This document shows positions 48,601 through 60,038 of a DNA stretch of 64,000 nt, piece by piece (the stretch's first letter is position 1; each line of letters begins with the position of its first letter). Below the pieces are notes generated by a model. That model was not told the DNA's origin. It made no database searches and saw only the letters and a list, made by a program, of their open reading frames with translations. The translations under genes and the position numbers were made by a program. Origin of the DNA: Distichodus sexfasciatus (taxonomy: Eukaryota; Chordata; Actinopteri; Characiformes; Distichodontidae); contig JAVGVS010000010.1 in NCBI GenBank assembly GCA_032718565.1, forward strand, positions 2,980,318 through 3,044,317, in the 5' to 3' direction.

Positions 48601-51587
48601 TTGGCCCCGTAATGTGTGAATGTGAGTGCAATTGTGTGAGTGTGTGTGCCCTGCGGTGTGTTGGCGCCTGCCCAGGGTTGTTCCCCACCCTGCGCCCGTA
48701 AGTTCCCGGGATAGGCTCCGGTCCCCCTGTGACCCCAATTGGGATTCAGCAGTTCAGATAATGAATGAATGAATGAATGTTGTAATGAAAATATTGCAAT
48801 CGCTAATGTGCTTAATTCCATCATAAAGCTCATGTTATTTTAATTTAGTAATTCTAAAGTAAAATTCTGACCCAATTAAGCTTATTAAGACAACAACATA
48901 ACATAGAAAGTCATATAGCAGAACTGTGTGGGCAGATAATTAATATTGACAAAAACATTAAGAATTTAATGTTAATTAAGAAAAAAAACAACTGTTACCC
49001 TCACAGCTTCAGTATTAACTCAAACAAGCAAAAATAGGACACCAAATGTGTCTTTGCTGATGGACTACATCTGAGGTAAGGGAAAAATCTGTATAAATTT
49101 GATTTTCTCCAGAGCCATTTCTTTAAACAAGAGGAGTCCAGGCGGAAAGGATACAATGATCTGTCTGTCTGAAGGGTTTCTCTGTCTCATTCTCTCCAGC
49201 TGCTGCATCTGTTTTGCCTCTCGCTTCCTGGCACTTTGGGTCAGCTTCAGGTCCTCCTGTGGATTCAGTGAAGCTTTGAGAAAAAACAAACTATCAAAGG
49301 AAATGACACGACTTATAAAGGACGCTGGTTTATTCCATTGAATAAAAACAGATAGGATACAAGCTCTGTTTAACCTGTATTAACAGTGTTATGCCCCATG
49401 TGGAACGCTCTGGCAGGGGCAGGCTGATAAAACAGGTCAATGAGAACAACTGTAATCAGTGGAAAATGGATACAAGCTGACTAATTTTATTGTCTCTATA
49501 AATGTCACAATGACTTGACTATTACACAGACTCAACATAATTGCTTATTTACAAAAAAACTGCATCTGAGTTCACTGGATGCTGTGTAAGCCATAGGCTA
49601 TAAAGGGCCATTTCATACTCAAGAAGATGTTAGAATAAAAAACTGATAATGTCTCAATTCACATCTGTCACAATCTCTGTGGTTTATAATGCTACTATTG
49701 GTGACTAATTTGGAATAGGAAGAAACTCAACTGGAGAAAAAAAAAGTGTTAACCGATTAAGACTACTTTGAAGGGAAAAAAACAATCTAAGTCATATTAG
49801 AGCACAGGTGCTTTGACTTCACCCATTGCTGTTCACCAACAATAATCACAAACATTAATGGACGTTGAGTTTTAGAAACAAGCATGCACCATACATTATG
49901 CACCAAATGATTTGAAATGAAGTGAGATTATTTGCCATTGTGAACACACCACAGCAGAGCACACAGTGCACCATAATGAAATGTGACCTCTGCATTTGAC
50001 CCATCCGAGGAGGAGCAGTGGGCAGTTTTTTTTTAGAAGCGCCGGGGGCAGTGCTTGGGGACAATACCTTACTCTTGTGTACTTCTGTGGTATCTTTACC
50101 AGTTCAGAACTTGAACCGACGAATGTCTGATCACAGGGCCAACTCCTAACCTCTATAATCAATCATTTCACTGATTTCTCCTGACCACACTGCCATCCAT
50201 AATGACCACGAATGAATTATGATCCACAATGTAATGTAATGCTGCCATCATGTGGTCAATAAAAGTAAGACAAGCACGATCCAAATGCCTGCTGCTCAAC
50301 CCTTATCCTGAACATCTACCAGCGTTCAAAAATAAACACCAGCCTTAAATAATCATCTAGTAAATTTAATTAAGCTATTAGATTTACTGGAGTTGATCGA
50401 CATGACTCCTGGGACCTGTTCCAGAAAACGGGATTTCTCAGTTAACCACAGACATAAGGGAAATTCCTATTTAAGAGGCTAGATTTTAAGCTTAGCGTGG
50501 CTGGCTAATTAAAACAGCTGGAACCAACCCCTGGACTGTTACCTTATTGCAACATCGTTGTCTTCCTCTGAGACATTTGGACATGTACTAAATCGGTAAA
50601 CTTACCCTTTTCATTTTCACAATATTTCCATAAGCTTTCAATGGTTCAACAACTCTTGCGTCAAGCCTTTCCACCTGTAAACAACGGTTAAAAAATTTAA
50701 ATACGCACCTACAGGGAGACATCTTTTTAAAACAGGCTGTACAATGAAGATAAACACACTTTGCTAGAATTCGTTGTGAACACACCTCTGCTTGGCGGTA
50801 GTCCTGAATCTTTGCGAGCTGATCTGCAAAATTATTTAGTCCATTTTTCAGATTTGGCGTCTCTGTGTCAGCATAACTGCTTATTTCTTTGACCAGCAGG
50901 TCTGCCTTGTCCCGAAGTCGTGCAGTTTTCCGAACATAGGCTGCAAAAATCTGACACAGTTCTCCAAAGTGCTTCTCCACATGGGTAATGCTCTCCTGGA
51001 TCTGCTTGGTCTGAGAGTCCCTTTTTTGAACATGTTATAAGGAGAATGACCGGAGATATATGTATAAAATTACATGCAAATTTTAAATGTTAATCTAACC
51101 CATTTTAATACTATTTGGGTGAACAATATTTATGAAGCTTACACTGAGATACCGTGATTTACAGCATCGTTGAAATGTAGTCAAAACAACTACGTTACAG
51201 ATACCAGACTCATTTTAAGTAAAAAGAACTAGGTTTACTGACTAGCTAATTCGCTTCAAAATAATTAAAAGACAATCTTAAAAGTTTTTTAATCGCATAA
51301 GAAAGTTATAAAGCAACTGGTAGATATTTCGGCTAACTTCCATTATTACCTGTTTGCTACTTGCATCTTCTGTGTGTTGCCTTATATTTTCCTTAGCAAA
51401 TATATTTGTGAGGCTCTTTGAGTGGTTTTATAGCCTAACTACGCTAATGTTACCATGGTTCGGCCTCCGTTACACATAAAAGCCGAAAGCAGAGGTTAGC
51501 ATCTCTAAGCAGAATCGGCTAACATAAGCTACACGGCTGATCTTCTACACGAACTCACCGTATTCTTGTGTCGGGAGTGCGACTCAT
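45630..51587 (-). CDS. cibar1: CIBAR1 (FAM92A), CBY1-interacting BAR-domain protein
   Basis: Eight minus-strand coding exons with consistent phases: 51587-51559, 51020-50786, 50674-50606, 49256-49155, 48248-48144, 47897-47784, 47124-47002, 45761-45630 (TAA). They give 302 residues, against about 289 in human. The BAR-like domain covers roughly residues 10-220; VEKHFGELCQIFAAYVRKT, YRQAEVERLDARVVEPLK and ALEVYTTAYQHIQNVDE are nearly as in mammals. Residues 269-302 form an Asp/Glu-rich tail ending ITDNEN. The protein binds curved membranes, works with Chibby1 at ciliary basal bodies, and has been linked to mitochondrial inner-membrane shape (family knowledge). The exon 4 donor is a weak GTATCC, and two codons present at this junction in human (Ser-Gln) are missing. 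The start MSRTPDTRI has its own short exon. A CIBAR2 identity is less likely because of the high match and the acidic tail. Confidence 0.93.
46401..46622 (+). repeat. Dispersed repeat family R1, copy 3 (cibar1 intron 7)
   Basis: Contains CACACAGTGCACCACAATGA, CTCTGCATTTGACCCATCC, AGCAGTGCTTGGGGACAGTA, CCTTGCTCATGAATAAC and CGCTACCAACTGCCCCA. It is the best-preserved R1 copy, antisense to the host gene. Confidence 0.7.
46740..46753 (+). promoter_or_regulatory. CTCF-like near match (cibar1 intron 7)
   Basis: CCACCAGTTGGCGC fits CCASYAGRKGGCRS except for T at the R position. Weak on its own. Confidence 0.25.
47169..47222 (+). repeat. Dispersed repeat family R1, truncated copy (cibar1 intron 6)
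   Basis: Only the front part of R1 is present: GGGACACAGTGTAGCACAAC followed by GAAATACACTG. Confidence 0.45.
48561..48780 (+). mobile_element. 5'-truncated SINE with (GAAT)n tail (cibar1 intron 4)
   Basis: Shares GGCATGCACTATAAG, TTGGCGACTCTAAATTGG, TGTGTTGGCGCCTGCCCAGG and GGGATAGGCTCCGGTCCCC with the SINE at 16398, but lacks the tRNA-like head. It ends with ATTCAGCAGTTCAGATAATG and four GAAT units, the expected 3' tail that the first copy has lost. Truncation from the 5' side is typical of reverse-transcribed insertions. Confidence 0.75.
49919..50160 (+). repeat. Dispersed repeat family R1, copy 4 (cibar1 intron 3)
   Basis: Contains GAGATTATTTGCCATTGTGA, GCACACAGTGCACCATAATG, CTCTGCATTTGACCCATCC and GGCAGTGCTTGGGGACAATA. 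An internal T run disturbs the middle. Confidence 0.65.
50410..50525. repeat. Possible short transposon remnant (cibar1 intron 3)
   Basis: ACCTGTTCCAGAAAACGGG and the following AGTTAACC and AGGGAAATTCC blocks resemble a widespread fish hairpin repeat whose complete form has both ends. The right end here is unclear. Confidence 0.3.
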
Positions 51588-51715
51588 GATCAGACGAAGC
51601 GAAAAATAAGAGGCTTTAATACCCGATATTTACTCAGACCCGACTTATAATGTTGATGTTTTATACTAACGTTTGTGTCTGACTCCGGTGTGAACGCTGC
51701 GCGGCACTGCAAAGC

Positions 51716-51727
51716 CGCGCATGCGCA
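51716..51727. promoter_or_regulatory. cibar1: NRF-1 consensus site, cibar1 promoter
   Basis: CGCGCATGCGCA fits the palindromic consensus YGCGCAYGCGCR fully. It lies about 130 bp upstream of the cibar1 ATG in a CpG-rich patch (about 51550-51730), where a TATA-less promoter is expected. A fit with the protein's mitochondrial link is suggestive only. Confidence 0.6.
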
Positions 51728-51989
51728 TATTCAACATCAACTTAACCCTGTCAGAACGCGCTCCTCAACCATCAACGTTCAGAGACTCAGAAAAACCCGA
51801 GGTTAAGAAAACATAACCTGGATACTAATTTGTCGATTACATTTACACCATGAGTGCACCTTTTTGTTTGACGTGTGACGGGTTTTTAATAATTTGTGAC
51901 GGGTTTCTGTGTGTATGTAATGTTTATTCTGTCCCTTCTCGTCTTCCGTGTTTCGGGGCTGAGGAGGGGGTGAAGGCTGAGAGTTGATG

Positions 51990-52001
51990 TGCGCAGGCGC
52001 A
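51990..52001. promoter_or_regulatory. cibar1: NRF-1-like second site, cibar1 upstream
   Basis: TGCGCAGGCGCA differs at one position from the consensus and is a known functional variant. It is about 400 bp upstream of the ATG. Confidence 0.4.
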
Positions 52002-52650
52002 GTCATATTAACCTGCCAGGCGATTTCAAATACACATGTAAGGAATTTATCCGACGCTCGTAATTCCCTACAGATCAGTCTCTCTGGAGCAACGTAGAGT
52101 TAAGAGAGCAGTCGTGGTAGTGCTGGGGGTATAGGATGGAGATGAACTTGCACCTACGACGGTTTGGTCACCAGCACAAGGCCACCATCCACAAGCAAAC
52201 ACTCTGATACGAGAAAAGATATGGCTCGTATATTAACAAATGATGAGTAATGACCGCCTCACCTCCCTCTCTATAGTACACACATTTATTGTCTTTATAG
52301 ATCTTTATAGATAATTTGAAAAGAATATCTACCGGTCCATAATGCCCTCTACAAATGTCCACGGAAAGCTGGAATCTTAAGTATTTCTGTCACTTTAATT
52401 TAATGCAGGGTTACAGAGAAGTCCAGCCAGTCAAAGACTTTGAGATGTCTTAGAAAGCACAGTTAATATTATTAGCAATTAATTATTTAATCCTTGTCAG
52501 AACATGCTTTGTCAGTTATGGCTTTGCAAATTAAATAGTATGTTTAAGAAATATTTTGAACCATTGACAGGGTGCTTTTGGTATTCAGTTTTTGTAGATA
52601 AGACCTATATAATGCCTCAAAGTAAATAAATAAATATACACACACGTGTG

Positions 52651-52655
<5 letters not shown>

Positions 52656-52702
<47 letters not shown>

Positions 52703-52705
52703 ATT
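52656..52705. repeat. (AT)n microsatellite
   Basis: About 50 bp of AT units with one TTA interruption, preceded by a short ACAC/GTGT stretch. Confidence 0.9.
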
Positions 52706-55006
52706 TAGTCTACCACATAGTCTTGTATGATGGACTACTTTAGTACTTTTATTGGTCTTGTACCTTTGCCAAGCACATTGTGATCATTGAAATTAATGGG
52801 AATTCATTGTGAGCGCTCTGTTTCGAATGCATGAATGTCACCAGCTGCTCTGTCTGTCTCTGTGGAGAATGTCCAAAAACCTTAATTATCATGCTTAATC
52901 ATCCATGGAATTGAAACAGGGGAGATTCCGCTGTAACAGATTGTGTAAAACATGGCCATTGCATTTTGCTTTCTGGAATCCCATTTCAGGTGCCTGTATC
53001 TTCCTACTCATATGACTGGATTTATTGTCTTTCACGTTTTTCTCACAATATTTCGACATTCGTATTGCCTCATAACAAATATTGTCATTTTCTGCATACT
53101 CGACAAAGTGTATTTAGGTAGCAATAAAGTAGTCTAATTTGTTAACCCCTTCAGGTTCATGGTATGCCTAATCAATGTGGCAAGTAGTACATTTGGAAGA
53201 TAGATGGTGTTGAAGATGTAGTTTGAGAGATGTACCACTACGGTATGTACCACTGGGTGGCAATCTACTGCTTTCCTTCATCTAACAGACTTGAAGTTCT
53301 TCACTGAGGTTGTTAAAATTAAAGGAATATATAAAGATCATTGGTATATTGATTGTGGGTAGAGAACTAGAGCTACACAATTATTCTACACATCTAAACA
53401 TGTATATTGTAAAAGTTGTTTTGCAAAGTACTCAGAGAGACAAACAGAGAAAGAGAATGAAAATAAGATAAATATCTTTTTATCGTTGTCTTGAAATGTT
53501 GTCTAAAGAATTATGCAGCTATTGTTCTATTATAGCTAAATGCATAGATGTTCCTTTCTTAATATTATCTCTTAATATCACAGTAATTGCAGTTGAAGTC
53601 CATAGACAATAAGAAACCATATCTAGAAATATTATTAAACATATTAATAAACACTTAATGCAACTGTGACACCATCTGAAAATTAGTAAGCTGACAATCT
53701 CCATGCACACTTTGCATGTGATTGAACTTTTGCATTGTTGGTTCTTCTTTGTTCATTTTCCTTCTAGCCTGCTTCACCTTGTACTTGGTAGTCTGTGTTG
53801 CTGGCAAGGCAGCCAAGGAGTGATGCATTGTTTGTCTGGTGCATAAATTTATTCCGTGAGAGTGCGTCTTCCTGGAGACAGAGTCTGACTTTCTTAAAGA
53901 ACAGATGGTGTTATTACAAAAACACCAATTAGCAGGAAGCGAGTTGCATCCACGCAGCTCTCAGAGCTTTGTGTTGGTGGCCGTCTGCGCATCGCTGACA
54001 GGTTATGTCAGAGAGAAGCACTCCCACTGAACAGATTGGGAGTGACATATGTCAGGAACCGGGGCGGCGGCAGGCGCAATGAGGGAGACGACGAAGCCTG
54101 TGAGCAACGCTCGCCTCGCCTGCAGGTGAAAGACCTCATCAGTGCCGGGGCCCATGAGGGCCCTCAAGCTATCTTCTCCATCTCCCAAACCCCACCAATC
54201 ACCAGCAGTGGTCTGCCCACCCACCCGTCTGCTCGCATGCCACCATATTTGTGTGCTCCATTGTGTCTGTCAGCAGGCAAGTGAAAAACGTGCCAGATCT
54301 TCTGCTGATCAGGTTTTTTCTCTGCTGGTCTCACACTGGATGCCAGCACGTCCCTGAACCCATCGTCTTGTTGAGTGCATTTGGATTGTTCTCTGAGATC
54401 TTTATTGTTGTGACACATGTTAAATTCAGCCATTATTATTTAGCATTTATTATGAGCAATTATATAAAAAATATAAATTAAAAAATTCTAAAATCAACCA
54501 CTGATGTTTTAACTGTACTTCCAAAATGATTGGCTCGAATTGAACTTTTCTTATATAACAGATAAAAAAGACGGATCACACAGTACTGACCACAACTCTG
54601 GCAGCCTTTGTTAAATACTTATTAATATCCCCACCTAATTCCATTTTCCTGTGCAGACTACCTGAAAGCCCACTCAGATGAAGTGTTATGGATCCATGAA
54701 TTTTTAATCGCATATTTAATATTAATAGAAATCTTAAATGCACCAGAGCATTCGTTGTGTCATATTTGTGTATTCACCCTTAATGCATCTTAGAGCTGGA
54801 TATGTTGCCAGACAACTATTAGCCAGGCATAAATTGCTGAACACATCTTTAATGCATGTTAACCTCCACACTATAAAAGGCTGCCATCCCCAGCACACAA
54901 TATCTATCGCATCCCTAGAGAGACCATTCTGGACTTCATCCAGTATTGCTTGTCGTGCTGTCTAGTTGAAGATGGCTTCAGACTACAGAAATATGCGGTT
55001 TAAGGG

Positions 55007-55008
<2 letters not shown>

Positions 55009-55044
<36 letters not shown>

Positions 55045-55074
55045 TGTGTGTGTGCGCGTGTGTTTGTGTGTGTA
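55009..55074. repeat. (GT)n microsatellite
   Basis: Mostly GT units with GA, GC and TT interruptions. Confidence 0.9.
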
Positions 55075-56742
55075 TGAATGTGTGTGAATCAGAGTGACTG
55101 TGTAGCAGAAAATAGTATCAGTGGATGTGTTTTTGAGAGTCAAATTGGAAGACATTTTCTAAGATATTTCACCATGGCCCTGCAAGAACTGTCCTTATGT
55201 CATCAATATGCAAATTAGTCAAATCGCTAATAGTGCAGCCGTGGATCCCTGAAGTGCATTCATTAGAAACTGTTAGCATAATTGATTCCCAGCACTGCAA
55301 TAAAACTGGTCACTTTGCGGGCCCCTTCATTCCCCTGGGATAGAGACAGAGGTCACAGACTAACTTCCAGAATAAATCACTGAGTTCTGCCTTTGGCCAG
55401 TGGATGCTGCTCTCTCCCCTGAGGCTCCTGGCAGTATTCCTGTACTGATGTCTGTGTCATAATGGTATGGCTGAAAGAAACTCTCTCCTACCTTGAACCT
55501 TCAATTAGTGTCTCATATTTTTTCTCTATTTTTATATTTTTACTCCCCATATTTTAACTAATTCCATATCTTCAAAAAGGCTATAGCATTAATGTTTTTC
55601 ATTCGCTGAATTTCAATGTATTTTTTTCAAGACACAACCTGTAGTTTTTGAGCAATGACTTTCTACTCTTATTTTTCAATCTTATGTTTAGTCTTTTATT
55701 ACCCTGCCAAAGGGAACCCTCCATTGCAAATGCTTTTTACGGCCTATGCCTAATGTTAAAGGAAAAAAGTTCAATATTTTTCATTAAGGACTCTTACTGC
55801 CCTATACTGCTGCAATACATGTCTGTTTTGAAATCATTTGAAAAACTCTGAGTTGAAGCAGTGCATGAAATCAATTAAAAAATCTATAAGTAACCACTCA
55901 TCATGCATTAAGTGCCTTTATTTTTTAGAACATATAGTTAAAAGAGATGCTTAACATGCTTAACATATTTATGGTGTTGTTGAGGAATTTAAAATGTGCA
56001 TGGAATATACTGTGTTGCCTTTTAATTATATCCCTTAGAAACACGCAAAGATAGATGCCTGAGAGCAGTTTTATTAGTAATTATTTTTTTAAAGCAACCA
56101 TTAAAATAAATGATCACAGGATAATTTAGACTTGCAAGAATATGTAATTGGAATAATCTAAAAATGTAAAATCTGTAGTTCTGGAACATGTTTTACAACA
56201 AAAAAAGGAAAACAGAGACAAGCAAAAAAAAAAACCCCAAATCTTCCTCATGTAACTTTATTACAAGCATATTATTTTGTGTCTCTGTTTCAGTCTTCAC
56301 ATGTATAGGTTTGGTTTTCCAGTGGAAAAGGCAACCATAAAGCAGGTGTGCATTTCTGTGCTAGTCTCCACTGAGAGTAAGTGCTGGGAAATGGGAGGTC
56401 CCACTGAAGGCCATCCTTTATTTTCTAATTAAAATACTTCAGTTTCTGTTCAGGCGCTCCAAAGCACCTCAGCGCATGCTGGAGAGGGAAATTCATGATG
56501 TATTGCTGCCTCGCAAATAAAAACGGATCCATCACCTCCACCAGCCATAACCCAGATGGCCAGAAAATTGGCTTTGTGTAGAGACGTGGATTCAGGCATG
56601 AATATTAATAGAAGACAGATGTAAACGCATATTAATACCCTTTCACTTTTAGCACTGCCTGAAATTATAATGCATCCACTTAGGAGAGTGGTGAAGTTGC
56701 ACCCGATAAAGCCGTTCACCTCTAATGAGATGACAACCTACT

Positions 56743-56768
56743 AGTGTGTGTGTGTGTGTGTGTGTGTA
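56743..56768. repeat. (GT)n microsatellite
   Basis: Twelve or thirteen uninterrupted GT units. Confidence 0.85.
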
Positions 56769-57207
56769 TGTAGTCTATCTGTGTGTGAGCATCTCTAAGT
56801 GTTAAGTGCTCTCAGAAAGCCATGGTGATAATCTGCATTTGTGAGATGGGTTATATTCTTTGTATTTATGAGCTGAAGCCTAGAGACTAACGTTGCCAAG
56901 CATCACAGCACAGAAAAGGTAGCTTTAGGAGAGAAAGAATCTCATTTCTGACTATTATTTTAAAGAGTAACAGCATTAATTTATATTCGCAGTAATACAA
57001 GCTTTTGTGTTACGATCTCTAGATAATTAGCAAAGCCAACATATGTGCAATTGCTTTGGGGTAAAAAAACTCTGTCTATATCTCAAATTCTGAGTCAAGG
57101 TTAACCAGAATGTTTTTACTGTTTAGATTTACAGTATTTTCTGAGTTTGGGAAAATATTTGTCATAGGTGTTCAGGAGTTTAGCATGCTGTAGTTCTGCA
57201 CAGAAAT

Positions 57208-57221
57208 CCACTAGATGGCAG
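57208..57221 (+). promoter_or_regulatory. CTCF consensus match, forward orientation
   Basis: CCACTAGATGGCAG fits CCASYAGRKGGCRS at all 14 positions. It points away from cibar1, toward the right edge of the window. Confidence 0.55.
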
Positions 57222-58174
57222 TAGTGTCCCCTCAAAACTCTTTCTACTGCATCCTTTTGCGCATATTTGATTCTCTTTAGGAGAAACATATGTTTAGTTT
57301 CTTTTATTAGCACAGAAATCAAAAGTTATAGGTTATCATATGCAGTAATTAATTTTTATTTAATTTTCTGAGTACTCAATTGTATGGGTAGTTCCTGAAA
57401 GTAATCCTGTTCATGGTGGTGGTGTCTGCATGGTGGTTAGTTTATGTGTCAGCACGTACTGCACTTCATAGCTATAAGTCTGTGGTTGTTCAAGACAGCA
57501 CAGCATATATTTTACACATGGCTAGGTAACATGTATTTGGGAGTCGTTTGGTTGGAATACTGCATCTACTGGACTGGTGTCCCAGTTTGATGAAGTAAAG
57601 GCTTGTAATAAAGGACAGTGCTAAATCAAGCCCCATAAATGTCGGACAGCCCTATCACAACTGGGGCTGGTGACGAGTCGAACATGAGAAGACTGAATTA
57701 TCATGTTAATTTAATTCCCACCCTCCAATGGACCAGAAGGCCCAATAAAGGTCAATTAAGCGACTAGGCTCCCATTTCCTTGGTGGGTTTTATCACCATA
57801 TCTACATCATGGTTCTCACAGCGTTAGGGCGGTAGGACAAACATAATCCTCTGGTGGGTCGTCTACATTAACCCTCTCAGCCTTATCAGAATTAATGTTA
57901 CATGCTGCATCTTTATCTATTTTTGGCTGTTACTGAAATATCTTATAAAACATTGATCAGTGTTTCAAATGAGGAAAAGAAGGTCCTTAATTGATTTTAG
58001 TTAACTACTTCTGTAATCTATAAATATGTCAAAATAAATCATATCATATGACATCATCCTACAATTTTTATTTTCAAGTGTTTTATGTTAATAATGTGTG
58101 AACAAGATATTATTGCCATTGTGTTGTGCTGGTTCATTCCTGCTCTTATATTACTCGCATATATTTCTATTCTA

Positions 58175-58301
58175 GGGTGTGTTTCCCAAAAGCATAGTTG
58201 CTAGCTACTTAGCAACTAACATAGTGTACATTAGCAACTAACATAGTATTGCTACCGTAATTAGCAATATGTTAGCAGCTATGCTTTTGGGAAATGCACC
58301 C
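58175..58301. mobile_element. Hairpin MITE
   Basis: The left arm GGGTGTGTTTCCCAAAAGCA and the right arm, reverse-complemented, GGGTGCATTTCCCAAAAGCA match closely over about 40 bp (through TAGTTGCTA / TAGCTGCTA). A direct internal repeat TTAGCAACTAACATAGT is also present. No target duplication is clear, so the superfamily is not assigned. Confidence 0.65.
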
Positions 58302-58644
58302 CTGTATAGTATTTTAGTCTGTGACAAAAGTTTTTGTTCCTTAAATGAAGTGTTTTTGGGTTTCAACTCCTTTGGTCTCTCCAAGTCTTGACATGTTGTG
58401 AAGACTTTAGGAATAGAACATCTAAAATTAGCCATGAAGTTCTTGTTAGCCCTCTTGTGCATGGATTAATGAGGTAACAACACAAGAAACATCAGCACAT
58501 CCAATTAGCTGATCTATGGCAGAATGAGAATATGAATATGATATTCTTTTCTCCAAAATACCTCCTTAATAAGCTGTGATTGCTGATAAAACAGGACGAT
58601 ATTATAGTTCTAAATATAGTGCATAGGGCAAATTCCCCAGTAAA

Positions 58645-58731
58645 GGATTGAGCCTAGTCCTAGACTAGCTTTGGGTTTGAATGGTAAATCTCCATTGGTA
58701 CTGCAACTTAGTCCAAGATTAGGCCTAATCT
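58645..58731. mobile_element. Hairpin MITE-like repeat
   Basis: Two arms of about 40 nt, starting GGATTGAGCCTAGTCCTAG and ending in the inverted CCAAGATTAGGCCTAATCT, pair at roughly 70 percent with a short ATGG/CCAT-flanked loop. It resembles abundant fish hairpin repeats. Confidence 0.5.
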
Positions 58732-59830
58732 ATGAGCAAAGAAACCAGCCCATAGAGCATATTTTAGATGTTAGTCTTGGCACTTGTGGTAATTTAAAGA
58801 AAATACAATATGAATATCAATGAACCCATCTTAGCATTAATCAGCCAGCATTGATGGATTTGTTTTTCAGCAGTCAGATTAAAGCGTAGCCTGTCTCTAC
58901 CTTGTCACATAACAGCACTATAGATTCAGGCGACTGTGTACTTGGGCAGTGCTTTTATTGAATGCACCCTTGGGAAAGACTAGATATGTATTGATTTGGT
59001 ATTGTGTGTCACACTTGTGTTACACTCGTGTATTGACGCAGCACAATTAAAGCAGGTTCATGAATAAAACATGATGTCTTAGTCAGTGGAGTCAAGAGAA
59101 ATTAATTTGAAGGTTTAATTAATACTGACCCTTGTCAGTATGTGTTCTCCAGCCTAATTGACATTGGAGGTATGAGTGCCATTTTTCATATGTTTTTGGA
59201 AATATTTTGTGTGCTCAGCACAGTTATTTCAAAATAAAACATGCAGTACAACCATTTCAGGTTAAGGATTAGACTGAGCTGTAAATGACATTTAAAAAGT
59301 GATCATATCAGAGGAGGCATTTGCAGTATATTGTTTGATTCTTGCCATTATCATCATGCCCACTGTTTCAGGTTTAGTTCTCACCCTAACTGAAGGTAGT
59401 AAGACTCATCTTTCATGGAATGCTGTCATTTAAACACATCATACAAACACGGCTGTGCTGGCGTTCGTTCAGTATGCATCACCTACAGTCAGACAAATAG
59501 CTCTGGCGTTTGCTTCCCCGGTCCTAGACTTGCAAAAGCATGCCACAGCTGGATAATGTCTAGATAGATTACATGAATGGATGGGTCAGTGACCCACATT
59601 CTCTCATGTTTTTTAGAAAAGTGGAAGAATATGCCATAGCAGATGTAAGAAGCAGCAGATGAGCCAGAGGCAGACTGGTTTAAACGAAAGCTTATGTACA
59701 TAGAACAGAACGCTGGAGAAAACATACATACGTTAGAAACATTAAGAAATACAACACACTGGTGGCCATTTTGACTAAATGGCAAACATTCTGTGGACCA
59801 ACATGATTAATCTATCAAAAATTAAACATA

Positions 59831-60038
59831 CAGTACGCTTTGAAAGTTTTGAGCCATCCCTCATTTTTATATTTCGCTTGGAAAATGAGACAATATGTAC
59901 AATGATTTATTGCAACATAGGCAAACATATATGTTAAATACTATTCCTTAAGACAGCATTTTTTCAAAAGAAAGTCTGACTCTTTGGAAGCAAAATATGA
60001 AGAAATGAGGGATGGCTCAAGACATTTGCAGAGTATTG
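59831..60038. mobile_element. Tc1/mariner-type MITE
   Basis: Both ends are flanked by TA (59829-59830 and 60039-60040), the target of Tc1/mariner transposition. The inverted ends share TTGAGCCATCCCTCATTT at similar distance from each border; outer bases (CAGTACGCTTTG, CAATACTCTGCA) are diverged. The 208-bp body is non-coding. Confidence 0.65.

Noticed and set aside
50224..50260. CTCF-like GCCATCATGTGG
   Set aside because: At least two mismatches to core positions of the consensus.
51449..51458. RFX X-box in cibar1 intron 1
   Set aside because: Only the GTTACC half-site is present; the second half does not fit, so a ciliary RFX site is not supported.
57116..57322. 68-codon minus-strand frame
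   Set aside because: Lys-rich but with no family match known to me; it overlaps a perfect CTCF motif in a gene-free interval.
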